Positions 5,914 through 13,010 of a stretch of DNA of 14,339 nucleotides are shown here, piece by piece. Position numbers and translations under genes: made by a program. Source of the DNA: Chlorobium sp. (GTDB lineage Bacteria; Bacteroidota; Chlorobiia; Chlorobiales; Chlorobiaceae); the NCBI GenBank assembly GCA_028278005.1, contig JANQFD010000154.1, positions 1 through 14,339 of the forward strand, written 5' to 3'. The notes beneath the pieces were generated by a model. The model had not been told where the DNA came from. It searched no databases and saw nothing but the letters and a program-made list of their open reading frames with translations. Within the stretch, counting starts at the first letter, position 1. The number at the start of each line of letters is the position of its first letter.

Positions 5914-7823
5914 AAACGGCCGATCTGTCTGCTGATATTTTCCGCATCGAGTTTAAGCAGCCTGTAAAGATCGTTCATGCTGCCATGGGTAACGAATGCG
6001 TCAGGCAGACCTATGGTCAGCAGACGATTTGAGAAGCCTTGTTTCTGCAGATAATCATTGACTGCGCTGCCAAGTCCGCCTATGATGCTGTTTTCCTCGA
6101 TGACGACGATTTTTTCATGGCGTTGCGCAATATCGTTGATGAGTAGTGTATCGAGAGGTTTGAGATAGCGCATGTTTGCAACCAGTGTATCGATACCTTC
6201 TTTTGCAAGTATTTCCGCAGCTTCGAGTGATCTGTTCACCATGGTGCCTATCGCAAGAACGGCAATGGATGAACCGTCACGTATAATTTCGCTTTTTCCT
6301 ATTCCAATTGATTCGAATCCCTGATCCGGGTTTGTGCCGGAACAGACGCCTCTCGGGTATCGGATAGCTACCGGACCATCGTTGTATAGCGATGCCGTGC
6401 ATATCATGTTACGCAGTTCTCCCGCGTCCTTCGGTGCCATGATGACGAGATTCGGGACAGGTTGAAGGAATGAGAGATCGAATGATCCGTGATGGGTCGG
6501 TCCGTCTTCTCCGACCAGTCCCGCCCGGTCGATGGCAAAAACAACCGGCAGTTTCTGAAGGGCGACATCATGAATGAGCTGGTCATAGGCCCTTTGCAAA
6601 AAGGTGGAATAAATTGCGCAGAACGGTTTAAATCCTTTAGCGGCCATTCCTGCTGCAAATGTTACGGCATGCTGTTCAGCAATCCCGACGTCATAAAAAC
6701 GATCGGGATGAGCCCTCTGGAATATGTCGAGAGACGTTCCGCTTGGCATGGCTGCGGTGATACCCACAATTCTGTGGTCTTTTTCAGCCAGCTCGGTCAA
6801 GGCGCCGCCAAAAATATCCTGGTATTTCGGAGGTTGAACATGTATCGGCTTTTTAAGGGATTTGCCGGTGGTGATGTCAAAGCCCCCGCTGCTTGCGTGC
6901 CATTTGCTCTGGTTATCTTCCGCGGGTTTGAATCCTTTACCCTTTGTGGTAATCACATGAATGAGCTTGGGGTGGGGCAGCTCATGCATTTCTTTGAATG
7001 CTTTGACCAGCTTTTCCGTATCATGACCGTCAATAGGGCCGAAATAACGGAAACCGAGGGCTTCAAAAAAAGCTCCCGGCGTCAAGGCTGCTTTTATCCC
7101 GTCTTCAATTTTGTGCACCGCATGTTTTGCGGTTTCCCCCAGTTCATTATTGAACAGAGAAAGAGAATCCCAGATAAATTTTCTGACCTTGTTGTAGGTT
7201 TTGTTCAGAGAAATGTTGACCAGATAGTTTTTGAGTCCGCCGGTACTGGGAGCAATTGCCATCTGGTTGTCGTTGAGAACGACCAGTACATCGCTTTTGG
7301 TATCTCCAAGATGATTCATGGCTTCAAATGCCATACCGCCGGTCATACTGCCGTCACCGATAACTGCGATGATTTTTTCGTTGCTCCCTGAAAGATCGCG
7401 GGCTGCCGCCAGACCGGCAGCTGCGGAAATCGATGTTGATGCATGCCCGGTCCCAAACGCATCGTGAGGGCTTTCGGACATTTTAGGAAAACCGGCCAGG
7501 CCTTTGTATTTGCGGTTAGAGTGCATCAGATCTTTTCTGCCGGTCAACATCTTGTGAATATAGGCCTGATGCCCTACATCCCAGATGATCTTGTCCTGAG
7601 GGGTAGTATAGACATAATGCAGGGCAACGGTCATTTCTACAACACCGAGACTTGAGCCGAAATGGCCGCCGTTTTCCGCTATAACATCAATAAGGTAGTA
7701 TCTGCATTCATCAGCTACTTTCTGAAGCTCTTCAGGCTTGAATTTCTTGAGATCTTCAGGGGAGTCAATGCTCGAAAGGAAAGGATATTTTCCGTCTATC
7801 GAGAGCGATGGCACGTGTTCCAT
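5841..7823 (-). CDS. dxs: 1-deoxy-D-xylulose-5-phosphate synthase
   Basis: A 660-residue thiamine-diphosphate enzyme that condenses pyruvate and glyceraldehyde-3-phosphate to 1-deoxyxylulose-5-phosphate, the entry to the MEP pathway that supplies carotenoids, quinone tails and the bacteriochlorophyll alcohol chains. Visible are VGHQAYIHKMLTGR (83-96), the ThDP motif GDGSMTGGMAFEAMN to NDN (156-186), GPIDGHD (262-268), the pyrimidine-binding region with catalytic Glu in GIAEQHAVTFAAG (E383), DRAGLVGEDGPTHHG (432-446), and a transketolase C-domain (about 515-625). It is slightly longer than the usual 620-640 residues because of a polar tail after about residue 632. That tail overlaps pgpA on the other strand. 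ATG 7823 is preceded by GGAGAAG (7840-7834) at 10-nt spacing. There is no terminator after the stop, so its transcript probably runs antisense into pgpA. Confidence 0.98.
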   Translation of the reverse strand: MEHVPSLSIDGKYPFLSSIDSPEDLKKFKPEELQKVADECRYYLIDVIAENGGHFGSSLGVVEMTVALHYVYTTPQDKIIWDVGHQAYIHKMLTGRKDLMHSNRKYKGLAGFPKMSESPHDAFGTGHASTSISAAAGLAAARDLSGSNEKIIAVIGDGSMTGGMAFEAMNHLGDTKSDVLVVLNDNQMAIAPSTGGLKNYLVNISLNKTYNKVRKFIWDSLSLFNNELGETAKHAVHKIEDGIKAALTPGAFFEALGFRYFGPIDGHDTEKLVKAFKEMHELPHPKLIHVITTKGKGFKPAEDNQSKWHASSGGFDITTGKSLKKPIHVQPPKYQDIFGGALTELAEKDHRIVGITAAMPSGTSLDIFQRAHPDRFYDVGIAEQHAVTFAAGMAAKGFKPFCAIYSTFLQRAYDQLIHDVALQKLPVVFAIDRAGLVGEDGPTHHGSFDLSFLQPVPNLVIMAPKDAGELRNMICTASLYNDGPVAIRYPRGVCSGTNPDQGFESIGIGKSEIIRDGSSIAVLAIGTMVNRSLEAAEILAKEGIDTLVANMRYLKPLDTLLINDIAQRHEKIVVIEENSIIGGLGSAVNDYLQKQGFSNRLLTIGLPDAFVTHGSMNDLYRLLKLDAENISRQIGRFHNGGIVMEENDSAQNTIRTDRLA

Positions 7824-7994
7824 AGACTATGTTCTTCTCCGGGCGGTGTTGATTATTGCAAATATCGAGATCGTGACAGTCGGGCCGGTATAAGCATGCC
7901 CTGCATCAGCACAGGTTAAGATTTATCCTCTACAAGTCCTTTCATCTAACCGTAATAAGAGGCTCCCGGTTCCTTTTGACGAAAAAAATAAGCG

Positions 7995-8420
7995 CTATAT
8001 GCCTGAGACATGCATGAGAATTTTGCGTTTCGGGCGGGGGCCGTCGAGTTCAACAAAAAAGATAGATTGCCATTCACCGAGAAGCAGTTTCCCCGATTCG
8101 AAAGGAACGGTTTCAGAACTGTTCATGAATATGCCCATGAGGTGGGAGTGCGCGTTGTCGCGGCCGTCAACGGGAGCTATGTTGTGCAGATAATTGCCGT
8201 CTTTGGGAACAAGGCGTTTAAGGAAGGTAACCATGTCCTCAAGCAGTCTGGGTTCCTGCTCATTTATGTTGATAAACGCAGTCGTGTGCTGGCTTACCAG
8301 CGTTACCTGGCCTTTTTCAAGTTCACAAGACGCAACGAGTTCTCTTATTTCACCCGTAACATCAATAATCTGGATGGGTGAAGTTGTTTCTCTTTCTATT
8401 GTATGTTTGATATAGTTCAT
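7995..8420 (-). CDS. yjbQ: YjbQ / UPF0047 family protein (secondary thiamine-phosphate synthase type)
   Basis: A 141-residue soluble protein with all signatures of the UPF0047/YjbQ family: HTTAFININE (45-54), DNAHSHLMG (88-96) and GEWQSIFFVELDGPRPKR (115-132). The conserved His and Asp residues cluster in a trimeric beta-fold. E. coli YjbQ has weak thiamine phosphate synthase activity in vivo, hence the common name, but the physiological role is unsettled. It lies upstream of dxs on the same strand, separated by 171 bp. The juxtaposition with dxs, a thiamine-diphosphate enzyme, is suggestive only. It is divergent from the PagL-like gene. The ATG at 8420 has no clear Shine-Dalgarno, as is common here. 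Confidence 0.92.
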   Translation of the reverse strand: MNYIKHTIERETTSPIQIIDVTGEIRELVASCELEKGQVTLVSQHTTAFININEQEPRLLEDMVTFLKRLVPKDGNYLHNIAPVDGRDNAHSHLMGIFMNSSETVPFESGKLLLGEWQSIFFVELDGPRPKRKILMHVSGI

Positions 8421-8509
8421 GTTACCGCGTGTACGTTGTTGCTGGGAATGTAAGAAGGCAATGCATGCAGAAAACAGGTTGAGGGTGTGCTTTTTCCCCC
8501 TGGTTTTTG

Positions 8510-8515
8510 TATACT
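8510..8515 (+). promoter_or_regulatory. Possible -10 box (TATACT) for the PagL-like gene
   Basis: TATACT (8510-8515) follows a pyrimidine-rich stretch 66 bases before the ATG at 8582. No good -35 hexamer is found at 16-18 bp upstream, so this is a weak call based on one box and its position in the divergent region between yjbQ and the outer-membrane protein gene. Confidence 0.22.
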
Positions 8516-8581
8516 AGCCTGACTGAAAATGCTTTTCAAGCAGTAAATGCCTCTAAAATATAACTGTAAACGGTGAAAATC

Positions 8582-9193
8582 ATGAACCGTGCTGATAAAT
8601 TTGTAGCAGCAGCAATGCTTGCCCTCTGCGTCCTGTTTCCCCTTCATGCAATTGCAGATAGCGCTGCAGGGGTGCATGAGGCTGATGAAAAGCAGCGGAA
8701 GGTGCGTTTCGACGAACTGACTTTCCTGTCAGGATATGTATGGGGAGATCTGAAAAGAAATGATAACCTTGAGATAATCCCTTTTTCGGTCAGAATAGGA
8801 TTTGATATCAACAAGCTAATGGGAATACAAGGCCGGAACACACTTCAGCTTGGCATAGAGCCGTTTGTCAATACCATCTTGAACCCTGAAGAAGGCATTG
8901 AAACGGGCCTGAATGTTGGTTTGCGGTATATAACTCCCCTGACGGACAGTGTCTCGTTTTTTGGAGAGGTCAGCTCGGGGCCGGCCTACTTCAGCATCGA
9001 TACAGTTGAGCAGGGTGATTATGGATTCAACTTTATCAGTCAGTTCGGTGCCGGATTGCAATTTAAGATGACGCAAAACATTGTTTTTAACGCGGGATAT
9101 CGTTTCAGGCACATGTCCAATGCAGGATTGAGTTCTCCCAATTCAGGCATCAACACCAATATGTTTCTAACCGGTGTTTCATTCAGCTACTGA
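8582..9193 (+). CDS. PagL/acyloxyacyl hydrolase-like outer-membrane beta-barrel, atypical active site
   Basis: A secreted protein of 203 residues from ATG 8582 (206 if the GTG at 8573 is used; residue numbers here follow the longer form). A signal peptide runs from Arg6/Lys9 through a hydrophobic core (11-24) to a likely cleavage after AIADS or nearby. The rest alternates short amphipathic strands and ends in aromatic GVSFSY, as expected for an outer-membrane barrel. The motif YRFRHMSNAGLSSPNSG (176-192) matches the lipid A 3-O-deacylase (PagL, PF09411) active site with His180 and Ser182. The triad Glu, expected 14 residues after the His, falls on Asn194. PagL removes the 3-O acyl chain from lipid A; whether this one is active is open. 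ATG 8582 is preferred because GGTGA (8572-8576) lies at suitable distance. No partner gene adjoins it. Confidence 0.8.
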   Translation: MNRADKFVAAAMLALCVLFPLHAIADSAAGVHEADEKQRKVRFDELTFLSGYVWGDLKRNDNLEIIPFSVRIGFDINKLMGIQGRNTLQLGIEPFVNTILNPEEGIETGLNVGLRYITPLTDSVSFFGEVSSGPAYFSIDTVEQGDYGFNFISQFGAGLQFKMTQNIVFNAGYRFRHMSNAGLSSPNSGINTNMFLTGVSFSY

Positions 9194-9231
9194 GCTGCCT
9201 GAAACCCGGTTGTAAGTTCTTCATGCAACCC

Positions 9232-9274
9232 ATGCACCGGTATGTTTCCGGTGCATTGCTGCTCCGGAAGCAGC
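9232..9274 (+). terminator. Tandem hairpins after the PagL-like gene (no T-run)
   Basis: A perfect 9-bp stem ATGCACCGG (9232-9240)/CCGGTGCAT (9248-9256) with a 7-nt loop is followed at once by GCTGCT (9258-9263)/AGCAGC (9269-9274). They start 39 bases after the stop codon. There is no downstream T-run, so this may be an mRNA 3'-end stabiliser, a Rho-dependent site, or part of the leader of the next operon rather than a classic terminator. Confidence 0.4.
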
Positions 9275-9459
9275 GGCCGCTTCCCTTCAACGTGCTTTCC
9301 TTGTCGCCCGGTTTGAAATCGTTCCATATGTCCGGACCACAACCTGATTCCGTTTTTCCCGAACAGATAGTCGTGGAGTATTGTGAACTTATTACCCGGG
9401 AGAATCTGTTAGATGAGAATACAAATCAGGTCAGGAATGATTACGGAAACGGAGGTGAC

Positions 9460-9837
9460 ATGGCTGTAGACTATAATCAGGTGGGATGGTTTGAGATTCC
9501 GGTTTCAGATATGAAGCGAGCCATTGATTTTTACGAACATGTCTTTGGGGTAACGCTTGATGAGCATGAAATGGGCGAGCTGAAGATGGCATGGTTCCCT
9601 ATGAAAGAGGATGAGATAGGCGCTCCGGGAAGTCTGGTCAAAGGTGAGGGATGTGTGCCTTCTGACAAAGGAACACTGGTATATTTCAGCTCGGCAGATA
9701 TCGAGGATGCGTGCAGGAAAGCTGTCGAAAAGGGAGGCAGTGTTCTCCAGGAAAAGACAAGCATCGGGGAGTACGGCTTTACTGCCATGCTGCTTGATAC
9801 AGAGGGGAATACCCTCGGCTTACATTCGCGAACATAG
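9460..9837 (+). CDS. VOC-family (glyoxalase/bleomycin-resistance fold) protein
   Basis: A 125-residue protein of the vicinal-oxygen-chelate superfamily, closest in style to COG3324 'enzymes related to lactoylglutathione lyase'. It has one VOC module made of two beta-alpha-beta-beta-beta units: WFEIPVSDMKRAIDFYEHVFGV, then YFSSADIEDACRKAVEKGGSV and the closing strand TLGLHS. The usual metal ligands are not complete (Glu in FEIPV, but no obvious His near the start), so the catalytic type cannot be read off. The frame is open upstream to 9223, but the ATG at 9460 is chosen because GGAGGTG (9451-9457) precedes it directly and homology begins there; the upstream 79 codons contain hairpins and no domain. 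It is first of a tight operon, 37 bp before the CxxC peroxidase-like gene. Some VOC proteins act on organoarsenicals (ArsI), so a role in the arsenosugar pathway is possible but unproven. Confidence 0.85.
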   Translation: MAVDYNQVGWFEIPVSDMKRAIDFYEHVFGVTLDEHEMGELKMAWFPMKEDEIGAPGSLVKGEGCVPSDKGTLVYFSSADIEDACRKAVEKGGSVLQEKTSIGEYGFTAMLLDTEGNTLGLHSRT

Positions 9838-9874
9838 AGGTGGCCCGTAAATCACAGCAGGAAAAAAGAGCACA

Positions 9875-10210
9875 ATGAGCCAGCAGTATTACGAGACAAA
9901 GGATCTTCAGGACTTTTCCAACATTGGTGAGTTCGCTCCTGAACAGGGGAAGAAATTCTTCGACTACTATATTTCTTCTACATCCGGAGGAAAGCTTTCG
10001 GAGAGAGAAAAGGCGCTGATTGCCCTGGCGGTGGCCACAGTGAGGCATTGCCCTTACTGTATCGATGCCTATACCAATAAATGCCTTTCTCTCGGTTTGG
10101 GGAACGATGAAATGATGGAGGCAATCCATGTGGGTGCTGCGATGGTGGCAGGCGACACTCTGGCGCATGCTACCCAGATGCGAAAGATTGTCAAGCAGAA
10201 AGAGATGTAA
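9875..10210 (+). CDS. Arsenosugar-biosynthesis-associated peroxidase-like protein (CMD/AhpD family)
   Basis: A 111-residue protein of the carboxymuconolactone decarboxylase/AhpD fold. The helical core ALIALAVATVRHCPYC (47-62) ends in a redox CxxC pair, C59 and C62, and GAAMVAGDTLAHA follows around 88-99. The His expected shortly after the CxxC in AhpD is not present (Tyr66 in that region), while His58 precedes it. This short form with HCPYCIDAYT is the one that typically accompanies ArsS-type radical SAM genes and is annotated as arsenosugar biosynthesis-associated peroxidase-like. Its stop (TAA, 10208-10210) overlaps the ATG of the radical SAM gene by one base, so the two are translationally coupled and probably act together, perhaps keeping the Cys-rich partner or a thiol-bound arsenical reduced. 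That last role is inference. Confidence 0.88.
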   Translation: MSQQYYETKDLQDFSNIGEFAPEQGKKFFDYYISSTSGGKLSEREKALIALAVATVRHCPYCIDAYTNKCLSLGLGNDEMMEAIHVGAAMVAGDTLAHATQMRKIVKQKEM

Positions 10211-11214
10211 TGAGCCACACGGAGCAACAGGAATTGCTGGAGCACCTGAATTCCTCGCAGTCTTTTGCAGAAAGGCTCAAGGCCTGTTCATCATATCCAT
10301 TGCACGCGCAGGCAGTGGAAACACTGCAGATGAATATCACCCGCCGCTGCAACCTTTGTTGCAGACATTGTCATGTTGCGGCATCACCCGATCGATCTGA
10401 AGAGATGAGCAGGGAGGATATGGAAGCCTGTATTCGTGCTGCGGCTCATCCCGAAATAAAAACCCTTGATATAACCGGGGGCGCTCCCGAAATGCATTCC
10501 CGTCTTGCATGGTTCATCAACGAAGCGGCAGGAATGCAGAAGCGGCTGCTCGTGAGAAGCAATGCAGCCATACTTCTCGAGAAACAATACGCACATTTTT
10601 TGGATATATATGCTGATGCAGGGGTGGAAGTTGTTGTTTCACTGCCTAACCTTCATCGTGACCGCACCGACAGGATGCGTGGGCCGGAAGTTTTCGGGAA
10701 AATCGTCAAGGCTCTCGGTAAGCTGAATGCGCGCGGTTACGGTATGCCCGGAACCGGTCTTGTGCTTGACCTGGTTCATAATCCCGTCGGTGCTTTTCTG
10801 CCGGGTTCGCAGACGGCGCTTGAAGAAGATTACAGAACCCGGCTGGGTGCGGATTACGGTATTGCATTCAATCGATTGTACTGTCTGACAAACTGTCCTG
10901 TTGGCCGTTATCTTGATTTTCTCAAACGAAGCGGTAACCTCGGACAATATATCGGCATGCTGAAAGAGGCATTCAATTCGGATGCTGTCGGAAGTGTCAT
11001 GTGCAGAACGACTCTTTCGGTAGGTTTTGACGGTCGCTTGTTCGATTGCGATTTCAACCAGATCCTCGATCTCACGCTTTCTTCCGAAGCACCGGTCCAT
11101 ATTCGTGACTTCGACTATGACAAAATTGCCCGACGGGAGATAGTTGTGCGAGGACATTGTTACTCATGTACTGCGGGGGCCGGTTCATCGTGCCAAGGTT
11201 CCCTCGAGACATAA
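10210..11214 (+). CDS. arsS: Radical SAM protein ArsS (arsenosugar biosynthesis), cysteine form
   Basis: A 334-residue radical SAM enzyme. The cluster motif CNLCCRHC places C47, C51 and C54 in CxxxCxxC, binding the [4Fe-4S] cluster that cleaves SAM; DITGGAPE (87-94) is the SAM-binding GGE-type motif. The C-terminal region adds C225, C229, C265 and C280, and the tail GHCYSCTAGAGSSCQG (315-330), the signature of the ArsS family. In several relatives one tail position is selenocysteine; here every one is a TGT/TGC codon with no in-frame TGA. In cyanobacteria, ArsM and ArsS together convert methylated arsenic to a 5'-deoxyadenosyl-arsenic precursor of arsenosugars. No arsM lies in this window. 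It is last in the VOC-peroxidase-ArsS operon and convergent with the MFS exporter, 40 bp away. Confidence 0.9.
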   Translation: MSHTEQQELLEHLNSSQSFAERLKACSSYPLHAQAVETLQMNITRRCNLCCRHCHVAASPDRSEEMSREDMEACIRAAAHPEIKTLDITGGAPEMHSRLAWFINEAAGMQKRLLVRSNAAILLEKQYAHFLDIYADAGVEVVVSLPNLHRDRTDRMRGPEVFGKIVKALGKLNARGYGMPGTGLVLDLVHNPVGAFLPGSQTALEEDYRTRLGADYGIAFNRLYCLTNCPVGRYLDFLKRSGNLGQYIGMLKEAFNSDAVGSVMCRTTLSVGFDGRLFDCDFNQILDLTLSSEAPVHIRDFDYDKIARREIVVRGHCYSCTAGAGSSCQGSLET

Positions 11215-11254
11215 ACCTTTTCTCGTATATACTATACTTTTCATTGAAAGCTTT

Positions 11255-12463
11255 TCAGGGCGTCCTGTTTGCCCATTGCATCACTGGGAGTGATGCGAGG
11301 CCGAGTACAAGAAAGCCTGAAACGAGAGGCAGGATGGTGCCGTTGTAGCTCTGGCCGATAACCGTGCCGATTGTAAGGGCGGTAAATGTCGAGAGTGAGC
11401 CGATGGTTGACGCTCCTATACCCGCTATGTGACCGAGAGGTTCCATCGCAAGAGCATTGAGGTTGCCGAAAAGAATCCCGATGGCGAAAAAAACAGGCAT
11501 AAGGTAGATCATAAACAACCAGAGAGGGGGATGACCCTTTTGTTCCATTGCAATGATCAGAAAGACTGCGGATAGAAAAACAATGGTGAACATGGCGATC
11601 CGGACGAGCGAATGCATGCTGAAAAACATGACAAGTTTCGAGTTGGCGAGTGTCGCGGCTCCGAATGCAACGGCAAGAATCCCGAAATACAGCGGGAATT
11701 TCTCCCCGAGCCCGTATTGTATCTGCAGAATCTGCTGGGATGAGTTCAGATAGCCCAGAAATGAGCCGAAAACCAGTCCCGAGACGATTGTATATGCGAG
11801 AGATTGCCGGATGTTCAGGACTTCCCGAACTGCAGATACAATTCTTCCGATGGTAAACGGGATGCGTTTCTCCTCAGCGAGGGTTTCCGGCAGGCGGGTC
11901 GAAAACCAGAACAGCGTAAAGAAAGAAAGAAAAAGAAAGACCCCGAAAATCGATCTCCAGCCTGAAATGTTGAGCATCAGTTGACCGAGAGCAGGAGCGA
12001 GGATAGGTATAAAGATAAAAATTGTCATAACAAAGGACATAACCCGTGCCATTTTCTGTCCTTCATATTGATCCCTTACAATGGCGATTGAAACAATACG
12101 TGTGCTGGCTGCTCCCAAGCCCTGGAGAATTCTTCCTGCAAGCATCATGGTGAAATTGGTTGAGAAGAGAGAAAGAAGTGTGCCGGTGATGAAAATCCCG
12201 AATCCGGTATAAATTGCCGGCTTTCTGCCGGTCGCATCCGAGAGAGGGCCATAGATGATTTGCCCGGCTGACATGCCGAGGAAAAGCAGGGATATGATCA
12301 GCTGGTTCGTGTTTTCATTTTTTACTTCGAGTTCCCTGCCAATAGCCGGGAGAGCAGGCAGCATCGCATCTATAGACAGGGCGGCAAGCGACATCATCAT
12401 CGCTATCAAAGCAATGGATTCGGCGAATTCCAGATTATCCCGGCTCTTTTTCCTACTGGACAT
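11255..12463 (-). CDS. Bcr/CflA-type MFS drug or metabolite exporter
   Basis: A 402-residue inner-membrane proton antiporter of the major facilitator superfamily, with about 12 hydrophobic helices. Diagnostic points are IDAMLPALPAIG (31-42) in helix 1, motif A GPLSDATGRKP (72-82) between helices 2 and 3, AGRILQGLGAA (109-119) in helix 4, and the antiporter motif C-like PILAPALGQ (153-161) in helix 5, all typical of the Bcr/CflA drug-resistance subfamily. Substrates cannot be predicted; family members export bicyclomycin, sulfonamides, chloramphenicol or cysteine. The start ATG at 12463 overlaps the end of the upstream DinB-family gene by 11 bp (12453-12463), so they are cotranscribed and translationally coupled. 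It is convergent with arsS; no clear terminator fits in the 40 bp between them. Confidence 0.92.
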   Translation of the reverse strand: MSSRKKSRDNLEFAESIALIAMMMSLAALSIDAMLPALPAIGRELEVKNENTNQLIISLLFLGMSAGQIIYGPLSDATGRKPAIYTGFGIFITGTLLSLFSTNFTMMLAGRILQGLGAASTRIVSIAIVRDQYEGQKMARVMSFVMTIFIFIPILAPALGQLMLNISGWRSIFGVFLFLSFFTLFWFSTRLPETLAEEKRIPFTIGRIVSAVREVLNIRQSLAYTIVSGLVFGSFLGYLNSSQQILQIQYGLGEKFPLYFGILAVAFGAATLANSKLVMFFSMHSLVRIAMFTIVFLSAVFLIIAMEQKGHPPLWLFMIYLMPVFFAIGILFGNLNALAMEPLGHIAGIGASTIGSLSTFTALTIGTVIGQSYNGTILPLVSGFLVLGLASLPVMQWANRTP

Positions 12464-12944
12464 TCAGGTCCCGTCCTTTATAGAAATCGATGTCCGCCTT
12501 GAAAAGGTATTTGCAGAACCAGCTGAACTGCCCGGTATGATGGCTCAGGTGTTCGGTGGCATGAATAAGGATTCCGTAACCGTTGTATGCAAAGCCCTGT
12601 ACCGTATAGGTTCGTGAAAGGCGCTCGTCGTCGAGGGTGTTTACAACCGTTATGCATTCCCTGATGGTTGCTGCAAACATTTCAGAAAGTTTTTCCCTGC
12701 TTGTGCCCGGTTTATCGCTGAACTCTTTTTGGCGTTCACGATACACGTTTTTTCCTCCGAGAGTATGAAGTACATACTGGTTCAGGTTTCCGATCAGATG
12801 AAGGACAAGATTCCCGGGGCTCGAAAGGTTCGGGGCGAAATCGGTCCAGAGCGTTTCATCATCCACGTCTTTAAGGCATGCAAGCAGACGTTCGGCGATG
12901 GTTTCAAGCTGTTCGGTAATTGCTGTGCTGAAAGGATGGGGCAT
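12453..12944 (-). CDS. DinB-superfamily protein with His triad (possible thiol transferase)
   Basis: A 163-residue four-helix-bundle protein of the DinB/YfiT-like superfamily, closest in appearance to the DUF1572 type. The metal-binding triad is visible as H49 (NLVLHLIGN) and the HxxxH pair H132/H136 in TEHLSHHTGQ. NLxQYVLHTL and the C-terminal WFCKYLF also fit. Characterised superfamily members include mycothiol- and bacillithiol-dependent S-transferases (YfiT/BstA) and maleylpyruvate isomerase. Green sulfur bacteria are known to make an N-methylated bacillithiol, so a bacillithiol transferase role is reasonable but inferred. The gene overlaps the MFS exporter by 11 bp, and its ATG at 12944 is 63 bp from the archaeal-type MAT stop. 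It has no obvious Shine-Dalgarno. Confidence 0.85.
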   Translation of the reverse strand: MPHPFSTAITEQLETIAERLLACLKDVDDETLWTDFAPNLSSPGNLVLHLIGNLNQYVLHTLGGKNVYRERQKEFSDKPGTSREKLSEMFAATIRECITVVNTLDDERLSRTYTVQGFAYNGYGILIHATEHLSHHTGQFSWFCKYLFKADIDFYKGRDLNVQ

Positions 12945-12977
12945 TGTTTCAAGGGATTGCAGACTGAAAATTCTGAA

Positions 12978-13010
12978 TGAACACAGTGAGCCACTGTTAT
13001 GACATGTTCA
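12978..13010 (-). terminator. Weak hairpin at the 3' end of the archaeal-type MAT gene
   Basis: On the minus strand TGAAC (13010-13006) pairs with GTTCA (12982-12978), and ACAGTG (12997-12992) with CACTGT (12988-12983), around a 3-nt loop, with an 8-nt bulge on one side. The stop codon of the MAT gene lies in the left arm. The tail is only mildly T-rich, so it may attenuate rather than separate MAT from the DinB gene. Confidence 0.3.

Noticed and set aside
6489..7391. 300-codon plus-strand open frame inside dxs
   Set aside because: It lies wholly antisense to the strongly conserved dxs; its sequence shows no family features.
7824..7994. Thiamine (TPP) riboswitch between yjbQ and dxs
   Set aside because: I looked because both gene families relate to thiamine, but no THI-box-like CTGAGA/ACCTGA elements are seen in the correct arrangement.
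9223..9459. N-terminal extension of the VOC gene from an upstream ATG
   Set aside because: The extension covers stable hairpins, has no RBS and no homology-like pattern, while ATG 9460 has GGAGGTG immediately before it and starts at the VOC domain.
11215..11254. Possible terminator between arsS and the MFS gene
   Set aside because: Only short AT-rich palindromes (such as AAAGCTTT) are present, with no GC stem and T-run.
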